A stretch of 64,000 nucleotides of DNA from Peptoniphilus duerdenii ATCC BAA-1640 (GTDB lineage Bacteria; Bacillota; Clostridia; Tissierellales; Peptoniphilaceae), in the NCBI RefSeq assembly GCF_000146345.1, contig NZ_GL397071.1, positions 1,567,504 to 1,631,503 of the forward strand, given 5' to 3'. The notes under the pieces were generated by a model. It made no database searches. It was not told the origin of the DNA and saw only the letters and a list, made by a program, of their open reading frames with translations. Position numbers and translations under genes: made by a program. Position 1 is the stretch's first letter. Every line of letters begins with the position of its first letter. Of the stretch, positions 30,412 through 40,751 are shown piece by piece.

Positions 30412-31093
30412 TCCATCTGTATCCTAATCCCCATACAGTTTCAATATATTTTGGGTCTGCTGAATCTCCTTCAATTTTAGATCTAAGCCTTCTTATATTT
30501 ACATCAACGATTTTAGAATCACCAATAAACTCTTCTCCCCAAACTTTATTTAAAAGCTCTTCCCTAGTTATAGCTCTTCCTTTATTTTCCAGGAATGTCT
30601 TCATAATTAAAAATTCTGTTGGAGTTAAATCCAATTCTTTCCCAGCTTTGTAAAACTTTCTAGAATATGTATCCATCTTGAAAATATCCGATTCTATAAT
30701 ATTTTTCTTGTCTTCTTCATCTTCTGGAATAACTCTTCTTTCTAAAGATTTAATTCTAAGAGTAAGTTCTGTTGGATTAAAAGGCTTAGTCATATAGTCG
30801 TCTGTTCCATATTGTAGACCCATTATTTTATCATAATCTTCTGCTTTAGCTGTAAGCATTATAATTCCTAAGTCCTTATATTTCTTTCGTAATGTTTCAC
30901 AAACTTTAAATCCGTCAATTCCAGGTAACATTACATCCAAGACAACTATTTTTATATCTTCTGAATCAGCAATTTCTATGCCTTCTTCCCCTGTTCCAGC
31001 TTCGTAAACATCGTATCCTTCTCTTTCTAGATTTATTTTAATAAATTTTCTTATAGCATCTTCGTCTTCAACAAGAAGTATTTTTGTTTTCAT
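30398..31093 (-). CDS. OmpR-family response regulator
   Basis: 231 residues: a receiver domain (about 1-120; acidic pocket EDED near 9-12, phosphoacceptor Asp in VVLDVMLPG near 53, Lys in MTKPFNP near 103) and a winged-helix DNA-binding domain (about 135-228; ELDLTPTEFLIMKTFLENKG and VDVNIRRLRSKIE). It is the first gene of the operon with the kinase. OmpR-type regulators bind direct repeats; a tandem repeat lies about 120 bp upstream. Confidence 0.94.
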   Translation of the reverse strand: MKTKILLVEDEDAIRKFIKINLEREGYDVYEAGTGEEGIEIADSEDIKIVVLDVMLPGIDGFKVCETLRKKYKDLGIIMLTAKAEDYDKIMGLQYGTDDYMTKPFNPTELTLRIKSLERRVIPEDEEDKKNIIESDIFKMDTYSRKFYKAGKELDLTPTEFLIMKTFLENKGRAITREELLNKVWGEEFIGDSKIVDVNIRRLRSKIEGDSADPKYIETVWGLGYRWNDEK

Positions 31094-31212
31094 TTAATCC
31101 TCCAAGTAATCTCATAATTTTAAAATTTAAGAGAAACAGTATCTATTTTATTGGCTAAACTTCAGTATTTAACAAATATATATTACTTTAATATTATCAC
31201 AAAATAAGGATG

Positions 31213-31230
31213 TTGTACACTTTGTACACT
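31213..31230. repeat. Tandem 9-bp repeat TTGTACACT x2 in a divergent intergenic region
   Basis: Two exact copies of TTGTACACT abut, between the response regulator gene (-) and the MATE gene (+). Each contains the palindrome TGTACA. It looks like an operator, but its binder is unknown. The rest of the 265-bp gap is AT-rich. Confidence 0.6.
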
Positions 31231-31302
31231 ATGGCAATTTTATAAGTTTTTGCTTATTAGTAAATAATAATTTTTAAAATTCTATTAAAATATATCGAAT
31301 AT

Positions 31303-31331
31303 TTGTTAGCCACATTATATTATGTTAAAAT
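31303..31331 (+). promoter_or_regulatory. Promoter of the MATE gene
   Basis: TTGTTA (31303-31308), 17 bp, TAAAAT (31326-31331), with TG just upstream as an extended -10. It ends 27 bp before the ATG. Confidence 0.6.
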
Positions 31332-31358
31332 ATTACTTATCGAATAAAGGAAGGTTTT

Positions 31359-32753
31359 ATGAGCAATAATATAAATTTAACAACAAGAGCCGATATAAGA
31401 AATCGAATTTGGCAACTTTCTTACCCTGCAATGGTTTCTATGTTACTTCAAACAGTTTATGATTTAGTTGATATGGCTTGGGTTGGACAGATATCAAAAC
31501 AGGCAATTGCAGCCGTTACTATATTTTCAACAATATTTTGGCTTTTTTTATTTTTTAATGAACTTATCGGTGCTAGTTCAGTATCTATGATTTCTCAAAA
31601 TTATGGAAAAGGCGACAAAGAAATGACAAGACTTGTTTCAGAGCAAACTATGTCTTTCAAAGTTTTTATGGGATTTATTTCAGGTGTTTTACTGTACTTT
31701 ACCATTAATCCACTATTAAATTTCTATTTAAAAAATCCATCCACAGTTAAATTAGCTATGGATTATGGATATATAAGAATATTTTTTCTTCCCGCAATGT
31801 ATGCATCTTATTCTGTAAACACAATATTTAGATGCCAGGGAGATCCAAAAACTCCGATGAAAATTATGATTTTTTCCACAATTTTAAATATTATATTAGA
31901 TCCAATTCTTATGTTTGAAACTATTCCATTTACAAACATCCCTGGATTTAATATGGGAGTTAAAGGTGCAGGAGTGGCTACAGTCATTTCTGTGATGTTT
32001 TCATTAATATATGGATTATCTATTTTATTATCAGGAAAAAATGAAATATACGTCTCATTAAAAGGATTGTTTAAATTAAACTGGAACATAGACTTAGACT
32101 TACTTAAGATTGGTCTTCCAAACGCGCTTAAACAGTTTGCAGGCGGTCTATTTATGGCAATAATGGTAAAATTTGTTTCCCATTACGGCGACTCTGTAAT
32201 TACTGCTGTTGGAATAATTGCAAAGCTACAAACATTTATATATATGCCAGTAAATGGACTGATGATGGGAGGAAGTATCGTCGTTGGTCATTTCTTAGGA
32301 AGAAGAGAAATAGAAAATGCTGAGATTTCAGCATCAATAGCTTCTAGGATAAATTTTTTAATTATGGCATTTTTCTCAATACTATTTGCAATTTTCCCTC
32401 AATATCTTTTTAGTATTTTTAATAAAGACCCTGAAATAATTCAAATGGGAAAAGAATTAGTACCTATCGTAACCCTTACCATACCTCTAACAGGATATGC
32501 ATTCGGACAATCCATAGTGTTTATGGGTTCAGGCTATACTAAACCTTACTTGGTAGGTTCGCTGGTCTCTCAATGGCTACTACAGCTTCCATTCGTTGCC
32601 ATATGTGTATATGTACTAAAACTATCATATAGATCCATTGCATTTTCATTTCCTCTTGCAGATATAGTATATTTTGTAATTATACTAATATTCTTTAAGT
32701 CTGGAAAATGGAAAACTATGGATGTTACTAAAAAAATAAATAGTAATATGTAG
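31359..32753 (+). CDS. MATE family multidrug/cation exporter
   Basis: 464 residues with twelve hydrophobic segments in two related halves. Family features include LSYPAMVSMLLQTVYDLVDMAWVG at the start, FRCQGDPKTPMKIMI near 150, and GLPNALKQFAGGLFMAIMV opening the second half. It probably exports drugs or organic cations in exchange for Na+ or H+. It is monocistronic, with its own promoter and the shared terminator downstream. Confidence 0.94.
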   Translation: MSNNINLTTRADIRNRIWQLSYPAMVSMLLQTVYDLVDMAWVGQISKQAIAAVTIFSTIFWLFLFFNELIGASSVSMISQNYGKGDKEMTRLVSEQTMSFKVFMGFISGVLLYFTINPLLNFYLKNPSTVKLAMDYGYIRIFFLPAMYASYSVNTIFRCQGDPKTPMKIMIFSTILNIILDPILMFETIPFTNIPGFNMGVKGAGVATVISVMFSLIYGLSILLSGKNEIYVSLKGLFKLNWNIDLDLLKIGLPNALKQFAGGLFMAIMVKFVSHYGDSVITAVGIIAKLQTFIYMPVNGLMMGGSIVVGHFLGRREIENAEISASIASRINFLIMAFFSILFAIFPQYLFSIFNKDPEIIQMGKELVPIVTLTIPLTGYAFGQSIVFMGSGYTKPYLVGSLVSQWLLQLPFVAICVYVLKLSYRSIAFSFPLADIVYFVIILIFFKSGKWKTMDVTKKINSNM

Positions 32754-32797
32754 TTTATAAAATAAATAATTTTCATATAAAACAAAAAATATTAGAC

Positions 32798-32831
32798 AAA
32801 AAAAAGAAACCTTCTAAAAGGCTTCTTTTTT
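32798..32831. terminator. Bidirectional terminator between MATE gene and guaB
   Basis: AAAAAGAAaCCTT pairs with AAGGcTTCTTTTT with one mismatch, flanked by A and T runs. Both convergent transcripts can use it. Confidence 0.82.
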
Positions 32832-32837
32832 GTTTTA

Positions 32838-34298
<1,461 letters not shown>

Positions 34299-35249
34299 TT
34301 AATTATTTGTATTTTCATCAGATGTCAATTTAATTATAAAATTATTTGAAGCATCTACTAAGCTAACGCCTTCTGGAAGATCTAACTGCACATGTATTGG
34401 TCCCTTTTCCAAATCTTTTATATTAAATGGAACTGTCGGTATTTCTTTAACTTTGTTGATAACCGCACTATTGCCTTTAATTAAAACGGCGTTAGGATCA
34501 ACAATCATGTGACTTTGATTTACTATATTTGAATATCCAAAAGGTCTCATTTTAATTGGAACAGTTTCTGTTTTTAAAACAGGAACTCCCACCTCAATTT
34601 TTTCAGGATTAAGTGTAACTCCAGATAATTCATCATGATTCTTATCTAGAACTTTAACTTTTTCAGTAAGAATAGTAGTTTCTGAAATTCCTGAAATATT
34701 AACTGTACATACTAATTTATCAATGGTATCTACTAATGATTTGGCGCCTGTTACTTCTATTTCAGTTTCAGGTGACATCTTACCAAGAACATAATCTTTA
34801 GCAAGACTACCAACCGTATTAATAGATACCTTCATATTTTTACTTATTTTTTCATCAATTTTAAAAATAGCTGAATCTGGTTCAAACCTTTCTGCTCTAA
34901 TTCCTTTATCTAGTACATTTATAAATATCGGTATTTTCTGTTCACCGGATGTAGCATTTTTAAAATCAACATAGGCTACAATTGCCTCTTTTCTGATATT
35001 TCTCATATCAGATGTTTTTCCTTTTAAAGTAACATTAACTGTAAGCTCACCTGGAGACATAAGTACGAGATTATTATCCTTTAGAGAAAGAACATTATCA
35101 TACCTAACAGGTATCCCCTTTATAGTTTCTATTGTCTCTGGATCCACTTCATTTCTTACATATGAAAAAAGTAAAAGCGCAAATATTATTGAAAATAATT
35201 TCATAGTAGTATTTTGACCCAATATATTCTTAAACATATCTTTATTCAT
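34299..35249 (-). CDS. cdaR: YbbR-domain protein CdaR
   Basis: CdaR binds and modulates the diadenylate cyclase CdaA. After a membrane segment (LFSIIFALLLFSYV, about residues 18-31) there are several YbbR repeats of about 80 residues, recognisable by segments such as GIPVRYDNV, VTLKGKTSDM and IEVTGAKSLVD. I place the start at the ATG at 35249 (MNKDMFKN), which overlaps the cdaA end by 8 nt and has GGGTGAAG upstream; extending to 35348 would run deep into cdaA. About 316 residues. Confidence 0.92.
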   Translation of the reverse strand: MNKDMFKNILGQNTTMKLFSIIFALLLFSYVRNEVDPETIETIKGIPVRYDNVLSLKDNNLVLMSPGELTVNVTLKGKTSDMRNIRKEAIVAYVDFKNATSGEQKIPIFINVLDKGIRAERFEPDSAIFKIDEKISKNMKVSINTVGSLAKDYVLGKMSPETEIEVTGAKSLVDTIDKLVCTVNISGISETTILTEKVKVLDKNHDELSGVTLNPEKIEVGVPVLKTETVPIKMRPFGYSNIVNQSHMIVDPNAVLIKGNSAVINKVKEIPTVPFNIKDLEKGPIHVQLDLPEGVSLVDASNNFIIKLTSDENTNN

Positions 35250-36084
35250 TTTCAATATCTTCACCCTTTCCCTTTGATCTAGCAAAAAATTTAGTAAACA
35301 CTGTATCATCCATTGAATTAGAATACAGAGATGTAAGGATATTTTCAAGAGTTTCTATATCTAAGTATCTGCTTATTTCACCATTTTCAGCGATAGAGAT
35401 ACTTCCATTCTCTTCAGAAACTATAAGAGATAAAGCGTCAGATCTTTCCGTAACACCTATACCAGCTCTATGCCTTGTTCCAAGTTCTTTCGCGATACTA
35501 TTTGAATCAGATAGTGGTAAAAAACATGCTGCCGCCTTAATTCTATCACCTTTAATTATAACCGCTCCATCGTGAAGAGGTGTATTTGGAATAAATATAT
35601 TTATTAATAGAGAACTACTTATATAGCTATCTAATCTAGTACCTGTATCAGCTATATCATCTAATCCTGTTTTTCGTTCAAATATTATTAAAGCTCCAAT
35701 TTTTTGTCTAGACAGAGAAGCCACAGCATCTACTATTTCTGTTACTTGAGAAGGAACTTTATTTTCTTTATTTAATAAAGCATTTTTAATTGAGCTAGTT
35801 CTACCTAAAAACTCTAATCCCCTTCTAAGCTCTGGTTGAAATACAATTAAAATTGCAATAAAACCAAAATTCATTATATTAGAAAAGATCCATTTTATAG
35901 TATAAAGCCTTAATAAGTCAGAAATTTTTGTAAGTATTAAAATTACCAAAATTCCTTTGAAAAGCTGTTCTGCTCTTGTTCCTTTAATAATCTTTATAAC
36001 ATAATAAAACATGATTGCTACTAAGGCAACATCCACAATGTCTTTAAACCTTATTAGCTCGAAAAATTTTAGTATAAAGTCCAC
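35242..36084 (-). CDS. cdaA: Diadenylate cyclase CdaA
   Basis: CdaA makes cyclic di-AMP from two ATP, a messenger controlling potassium and osmolyte uptake and wall homeostasis. Three N-terminal membrane segments (about 10-90) precede the DAC domain with its signature motifs LHDGAVIIKGDRI near 170 and GTRHRAGIGVTE near 202. The length of 280 residues is typical. The order cdaA-cdaR is the conserved Firmicute one; glmM, the usual third gene, is replaced here by guaB. Confidence 0.97.
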   Translation of the reverse strand: MDFILKFFELIRFKDIVDVALVAIMFYYVIKIIKGTRAEQLFKGILVILILTKISDLLRLYTIKWIFSNIMNFGFIAILIVFQPELRRGLEFLGRTSSIKNALLNKENKVPSQVTEIVDAVASLSRQKIGALIIFERKTGLDDIADTGTRLDSYISSSLLINIFIPNTPLHDGAVIIKGDRIKAAACFLPLSDSNSIAKELGTRHRAGIGVTERSDALSLIVSEENGSISIAENGEISRYLDIETLENILTSLYSNSMDDTVFTKFFARSKGKGEDIENE

Positions 36085-36086
36085 TT

Positions 36087-36611
36087 TTAATTCTCCTTAG
36101 TCGACAAAATATATATAAATATTCCAATTGAAATCAATATATCACCTATGCTTATTAATCTAGGATAAATGTAAGGCATTGGAATAGGAATAATATCAGA
36201 TAAAAATTTAAGTTTAGCATTATCTATAAAACCATGACTTAAAATTTTTCCATTTTTTATCATTTCATATTTATCATAATCCATTACTAGATGTGCAAAA
36301 TTTTCTGAAACAGGCATTTTTCTATTTAAAAAAATTACCAATGAATTAAGTAGTGTTCCTAGTCCACAAATACATAGACTCTTCCCATTTGAAAAGAAAA
36401 ATATTGATAACAATAATAAAAATATCGAATCAATCAAGTAATAGTTATTAGCTAAAATTTCAATACTTAAAAAATTTTTAACTAATAATTTTGCGGTAAC
36501 AATTATAAATAAAAAATATACTTTTTTTAAATTGAAATTATTAATGAATTTAAAATTTTTATCTTTAAAATATCTAATAATTAAACCCACAAGAGTTAAT
36601 TCTATTATCAT
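36087..36611 (-). CDS. DUF5317-type membrane protein
   Basis: 174 residues with about five hydrophobic segments. The end matches the DUF5317 pattern as I remember it: a NRKMPV segment, then FLSDIIPIPMPYIYPRLISIGDILI. The family has no known function. The 2-nt gap to cdaA suggests co-expression with the c-di-AMP cyclase, and so perhaps a role at the same membrane site; that is inference. Confidence 0.75.
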   Translation of the reverse strand: MIIELTLVGLIIRYFKDKNFKFINNFNLKKVYFLFIIVTAKLLVKNFLSIEILANNYYLIDSIFLLLLSIFFFSNGKSLCICGLGTLLNSLVIFLNRKMPVSENFAHLVMDYDKYEMIKNGKILSHGFIDNAKLKFLSDIIPIPMPYIYPRLISIGDILISIGIFIYILSTKEN

Positions 36612-36653
36612 AATTACCTCTTATAATAAATAATATCACAGATTTCTTTTAAA

Positions 36654-37484
36654 CTACAAGTAGTAGCTAAGTATTTCTTTTATAAGTAAGCTCTTAGTAA
36701 TCCTGCCTACACCGCCAGGTACTGGGCTAATTGCAGATACTTTATCAACTACATCATCGAATAAGACATCTCCTGTTACTTTGCCAGATTTATAATTTGT
36801 AGAAATATCTACTACTATATTTTGAGAATTAAAATAACTAGAATCAAAAAAATCTGCTTTCCCTATTGCAGTAAAAATATACTTATTATTCTTTATCAAA
36901 GATTTTAAATCTTTAGATTTAGAATGGGCAATAGTCACTGTCGCATTTTCTTTAAGTAGCATTAGGCTAAGAGGTATTCCAACCACTTGAGACCTATTGA
37001 TAACAAGACATTTTTCACCAGTTAAATCGTATCCATAGAATTTTAATAGTTCTAATGAAGCTAGAGCTGTTATAGGAACATGTCCAGAAAAATCCAAATC
37101 ATAAATTTTAGCTTTACTTCTAAAATTAACAGCATCTAGATCCCTTTTATAATCTATTATGTCATCAAGTTTTGATTCTAATTCTTTATTTTTAAATGGT
37201 TTTAATAAGAGTATGCCTCCTATGGAATCATCATCTAAATATTTTTTAACTTGATCTATGATTTCATTTTCATTATCATCTTCATTAAAAATTAACTTAA
37301 TATATTCCCCACCATAGCTATTTATAGTTTTTTCAAGAGATTTTTCATAAAGAATAGAACCGTAGTCATCACCAACTCGTATGCTTAATAGTTTGACCTT
37401 AATATTCTTTTCTTTTAGCTCTTGTAAAATTTCAAAATTTTCTTTATTTATTTTATTTTCTAAATCTATCGCTTTTAATAACAT
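36654..37484 (-). CDS. folD: FolD-like protein with altered active-site residues
   Basis: FolD normally interconverts methylene-, methenyl- and formyl-tetrahydrofolate with NADP. The fold is recognisable: VINRSQVVGIPLSLMLL near 160, VVDISTN, and SPVPGGVGRITKSLLI at the end. But the first motif reads Y46-EKS-L50-EK, with Leu where the catalytic Lys of FolD (YxxxK) is expected, and the QLPLP motif is LKPFK, with Leu94 in place of the Gln. The Asp of RDLDAV is kept. So cyclohydrolase activity may be lost or altered. Size (276 residues) is normal and the frame intact. Confidence 0.85.
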   Translation of the reverse strand: MLLKAIDLENKINKENFEILQELKEKNIKVKLLSIRVGDDYGSILYEKSLEKTINSYGGEYIKLIFNEDDNENEIIDQVKKYLDDDSIGGILLLKPFKNKELESKLDDIIDYKRDLDAVNFRSKAKIYDLDFSGHVPITALASLELLKFYGYDLTGEKCLVINRSQVVGIPLSLMLLKENATVTIAHSKSKDLKSLIKNNKYIFTAIGKADFFDSSYFNSQNIVVDISTNYKSGKVTGDVLFDDVVDKVSAISPVPGGVGRITKSLLIKEILSYYL

Positions 37485-37496
37485 TTAACACCTTAT

Positions 37497-37522
37497 AAAA
37501 AAGCTTCCCTTAACGGGAAGCT
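37497..37522 (-). terminator. Terminator after ispH-rpsA
   Basis: On the minus strand AGCTTCCC pairs with GGGAAGCT and runs into TTTTT. It closes the long operon that comes down from about 53.6 kb and separates it from the folD-like gene. Confidence 0.9.
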
Positions 37523-37532
37523 AAATTTCTAA

Positions 37533-39548
37533 TTATTCACCTAAATTATCAAGGTCAATGTCGATTAGATCTCCAATTGTTGTATTAAATTCATCTTGTT
37601 TTGGTTCGATAATTTCTGGTTTAAATTCTTTCTTTGGTCTTTCTTTTTTAACTCTAGGTTTTTCTTCTTTCTTTTCTGGTTCTGGAAGAAGAGCCTTGAT
37701 TGAAAGAGATATCTTTTTATTTTCTTCATCTATATCTGTAACTTTAACAGTTACTTCATCGCCGATATTTAGTATATCAGCAGGTTTTTCGATATGATCT
37801 CTTGAAATTTGAGATACGTGAAGAAGTCCATCAACACCTGATTCTAATCTTACAAAAGCTCCAAAATCAAGTAGATTTACAACATGTCCTGTAACTGTAT
37901 CTCCAACTTCAACTGATGAAACAAATTCATCCCAAGGTCTTTTAGTAGTTTGTTTTAATCCTAGTGCAATTCTATTTTTTTCTTCATCAAGGTTTAAAAT
38001 TTGTACTTCAACATTTTCTCCTGGAGCTACTACTTCTGAAGGATGTTTAATTCTATTCCAAGACATTTCTGAAATATGAATTAGTCCATCAACTCCTCCA
38101 ACATCTACAAATGCTCCAAAGTCAGTAAGTCTTTGTACTGTACCTTCAATTACATCACCTTCGTGAAGTTTTGAAAATACTTCTTTTCTTGTATCTTCAA
38201 ATTGTTTTTCTTCTATATTTTTTCTAGAAAGAACAATTCTTCTCTTAGCCTTATCGAAATCTATAATTTCACATTCAAGGTCTTGACCAACGAATTTATT
38301 TAAATCTCTTTGGAATCTCATAGCTACATGTGAAGCAGGTATAAAAGCTTTTAGACCATCTACATCTGCAGTAAGTCCACCTTTAACTACATTCTTAACA
38401 TGAGCAACTACATTTTCCTTATTTTCGAATTTTTGTTCAAACTCGTCCCAAACTTTCATAGCTTCAACTCTTTTATGAGATAAAACTACATTACCATCAC
38501 CATCATCAATTTTAATTACATAAACTTGAATGGTATCTCCTGGTTTAAACAAATCAGATGGTTTTACATCAGGGTTTGAAGATAATTCTTCTCTTGAAAC
38601 TATTCCATCAGATCTGTATCCGATGTTAACCATAATTTCATTGTCGGTTACATAAAGGACTTCCCCTTCTACTATTTCGCCACGTCTAACTCTTTTAAAT
38701 GAGTTTTCAATGGCTTCCATCATTTCATTGTTGTCAAAATTTTCCATACTACTAACAGCCTCCTTGATTACTGAATCCGGAGTGGATGCTCCGGCAGTAA
38801 TACCAATTTTATTAAATTTTTTTAACTCGTCAAGATCTACCTGATGAATATTTTCTACTAAATATACATTATCTAAATATTCTTTGGCAACGATAGCGAG
38901 TTTTTTCGTATTTGAAGAATTTACTCCTCCAAGAACGATCATTGCGTCAACTTCTTTTGCAAGATTTTTGACTTCATCTTGCCTAACTTTAGTTGCACTA
39001 CAAATAGTATTATAAACTAAAACGTCATCTTTTAAAATAGCTTTTATGATATTTGTTACATTTTTAAAGAAATTTTGTTCATTTGTAGTCTGAGAAACAA
39101 TAATTGACGGTTTTATTTCTATATTTTTAATGTCATCTAAATTTTCAATTATTATACCTTTATCATCACAATAAGAATTAATTCCTATTACTTCTGGATG
39201 ATCTTTTTTACCTATAATAATTATCTGTCTATCTTCTTTATATTTTTCGACAATTGTATAGACATATTTAACTTTTGGGCAAACACAGTCAATTATTTCA
39301 TTTTCATCATTTATTAAATCCTTAAGTATATTTTTATGAACTCCATGGGATCTTATAATTATCTTCTTATTTCTTATATTTTTATTATATTGTTTTACAC
39401 CTTTAGCTGCTAATTCTTGTACAACATCTTTGTTGTGTACCAATTCCCCATAAGCGTAAGTATTATCTGAAGCATTCTCATTGGCCAATTTAACAGCTCT
39501 CTTCACTCCGAAACAAAACCCTGCTGATTTTGCTAATAAAATCTCCAT
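37533..39548 (-). CDS. ispH: Fused IspH / ribosomal protein S1
   Basis: Residues 1-275 are 4-hydroxy-3-methylbut-2-enyl diphosphate reductase, the last step of the MEP pathway. Its [4Fe-4S] cysteines are in SAGFCFGVKRA, IDCVCPKVKYV and TICSATKVRQDE. The rest (about 290-645) holds four S1 RNA-binding repeats, such as GEIVEGEVLYVTDNEIMVNI and GDVIEGTVQRLTDFGAFVDV, as in ribosomal protein S1, and ends in a Lys/Glu-rich tail. The fusion is known in clostridial lineages. The frame is continuous at 671 residues. Downstream of plsC and cmk, the usual neighbours of rpsA. Confidence 0.96.
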   Translation of the reverse strand: MEILLAKSAGFCFGVKRAVKLANENASDNTYAYGELVHNKDVVQELAAKGVKQYNKNIRNKKIIIRSHGVHKNILKDLINDENEIIDCVCPKVKYVYTIVEKYKEDRQIIIIGKKDHPEVIGINSYCDDKGIIIENLDDIKNIEIKPSIIVSQTTNEQNFFKNVTNIIKAILKDDVLVYNTICSATKVRQDEVKNLAKEVDAMIVLGGVNSSNTKKLAIVAKEYLDNVYLVENIHQVDLDELKKFNKIGITAGASTPDSVIKEAVSSMENFDNNEMMEAIENSFKRVRRGEIVEGEVLYVTDNEIMVNIGYRSDGIVSREELSSNPDVKPSDLFKPGDTIQVYVIKIDDGDGNVVLSHKRVEAMKVWDEFEQKFENKENVVAHVKNVVKGGLTADVDGLKAFIPASHVAMRFQRDLNKFVGQDLECEIIDFDKAKRRIVLSRKNIEEKQFEDTRKEVFSKLHEGDVIEGTVQRLTDFGAFVDVGGVDGLIHISEMSWNRIKHPSEVVAPGENVEVQILNLDEEKNRIALGLKQTTKRPWDEFVSSVEVGDTVTGHVVNLLDFGAFVRLESGVDGLLHVSQISRDHIEKPADILNIGDEVTVKVTDIDEENKKISLSIKALLPEPEKKEEKPRVKKERPKKEFKPEIIEPKQDEFNTTIGDLIDIDLDNLGE

Positions 39549-40118
39549 TTAATCACCATAATAAACTTTTTTCATTATATCCACTGATAAATCTAAGTAG
39601 TCTTCATTAGTAAGCTTAGGGACATCTGCAAAATCTATCGGATCTCTAACTAAAAGTCTCATCTTTCGAAATATTTTATAATCTCCCTCTATATATATTG
39701 GTACAACCTTAGATTTTGTCCTTTGAGCTATCATTGCTATTCCAGGTTTAACTTTTGATTCATCAAATTTTCCAACTCTTGTGCCTTCTGGAAATATGCC
39801 TAGCACAGAGTTATTTCTTAAAATAACCATAGATTTTTTTACTGCGGCAATATCCGCAATATCTCTATCTACAGGAAATGCTCCAAGTTTATATAAAATC
39901 TTTGCCAATAACTTATTTTCAAAGAGTTCTATCTTTGCCATCCAACTAATTTTCCTCTTTATAAGGGAACTTATGAGGAGTGGATCCTGAGCATTTTTAT
40001 GATTTGCAATAATTATTACAGGTCCATCCAAAGGAATTTTTTCAGATCCAATTATTTCTATATTAAATACAAGCTTATAAATTATAAATGTTATAGTCTT
40101 TAAAATTGTATAAAACAT
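39549..40118 (-). CDS. plsC: 1-acyl-sn-glycerol-3-phosphate acyltransferase PlsC
   Basis: PlsC adds the second acyl chain in phosphatidic acid synthesis. The HX4D motif is ANHKNAQDPLL near residue 36, and the acceptor-binding FPEGTRVGK is near 110. At 189 residues it is one of the short forms, with a hydrophobic N-terminal stretch. It directly abuts cmk upstream and the ispH-rpsA fusion downstream, a common Firmicute order. Confidence 0.95.
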   Translation of the reverse strand: MFYTILKTITFIIYKLVFNIEIIGSEKIPLDGPVIIIANHKNAQDPLLISSLIKRKISWMAKIELFENKLLAKILYKLGAFPVDRDIADIAAVKKSMVILRNNSVLGIFPEGTRVGKFDESKVKPGIAMIAQRTKSKVVPIYIEGDYKIFRKMRLLVRDPIDFADVPKLTNEDYLDLSVDIMKKVYYGD

Positions 40119-40751
40119 TTAATCACCTACATATGACAAAATTTTATTTACTACATCTTCAACAGTCATTTCACTGGTATCTATATAGTTTGAATCTTTG
40201 GTTATTTGCAGCGGCGAATTTTCTCTAGTTTTATCTCTCTTATCTCTTTCTTCAATTTCTGCAATAAGCTCATCTAAAGTTATTTTGCTGTCTTTACCCT
40301 TTAAATCATTTAATCTTCTTTTTGCTCTTACCATTGGATTTGCATCTAAATAAAATTTATATTCAGCATCTTTTAATACAACTGAAGTGATATCTCTTCC
40401 CTCCATTACACAAGAAACTTTATCAGCAAGTTTTCTCTGTAAATCTACTAACTTTTCCCTAATTTCTTTATCTTTTGAAACTTTTGAAGCCAGACTAGAA
40501 ATCTCATTTGTTCGAATAAAATCAGAAATATCTTTTCCATTAATAAATGTTCTCTCTTTTTTAAATTCTATATTAATCAAATCCATCTCATTCTTTAATT
40601 CTTGAAGAGATAAATTATTTTCATTCATATAGAATGCAAGAGCTCTATACATAGCCCCTGTATCAATATATTCTATACCTAATGTCTTCGCTAATTTTTT
40701 TGCAATTGTACTCTTACCTGATCCTGCTGGACCATCTATTGCTATCTTCAT
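40119..40751 (-). CDS. cmk: Cytidylate kinase
   Basis: Cmk phosphorylates CMP and dCMP. The P-loop GPAGSGKSTIAKKLA lies at residues 8-22, with EYIDTGAMYRALAFY near 32 and VMEGRDITSVV near 100. The ATG at 40751 has GGAGG just upstream and gives the conserved MKIAIDGPAGSGKS; the longer frame to 40796 overlaps the upstream gene more and adds an unconserved leader. The ATGA overlap with the upstream oxidoreductase indicates coupling. Confidence 0.96.
   Translation of the reverse strand: MKIAIDGPAGSGKSTIAKKLAKTLGIEYIDTGAMYRALAFYMNENNLSLQELKNEMDLINIEFKKERTFINGKDISDFIRTNEISSLASKVSKDKEIREKLVDLQRKLADKVSCVMEGRDITSVVLKDAEYKFYLDANPMVRAKRRLNDLKGKDSKITLDELIAEIEERDKRDKTRENSPLQITKDSNYIDTSEMTVEDVVNKILSYVGD

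Noticed and set aside
35250..35348. N-terminal extension of cdaR
   Set aside because: It lies wholly within cdaA in another frame; the ATG at 35249 has a better ribosome-binding site and gives a normal membrane segment near the N-terminus.
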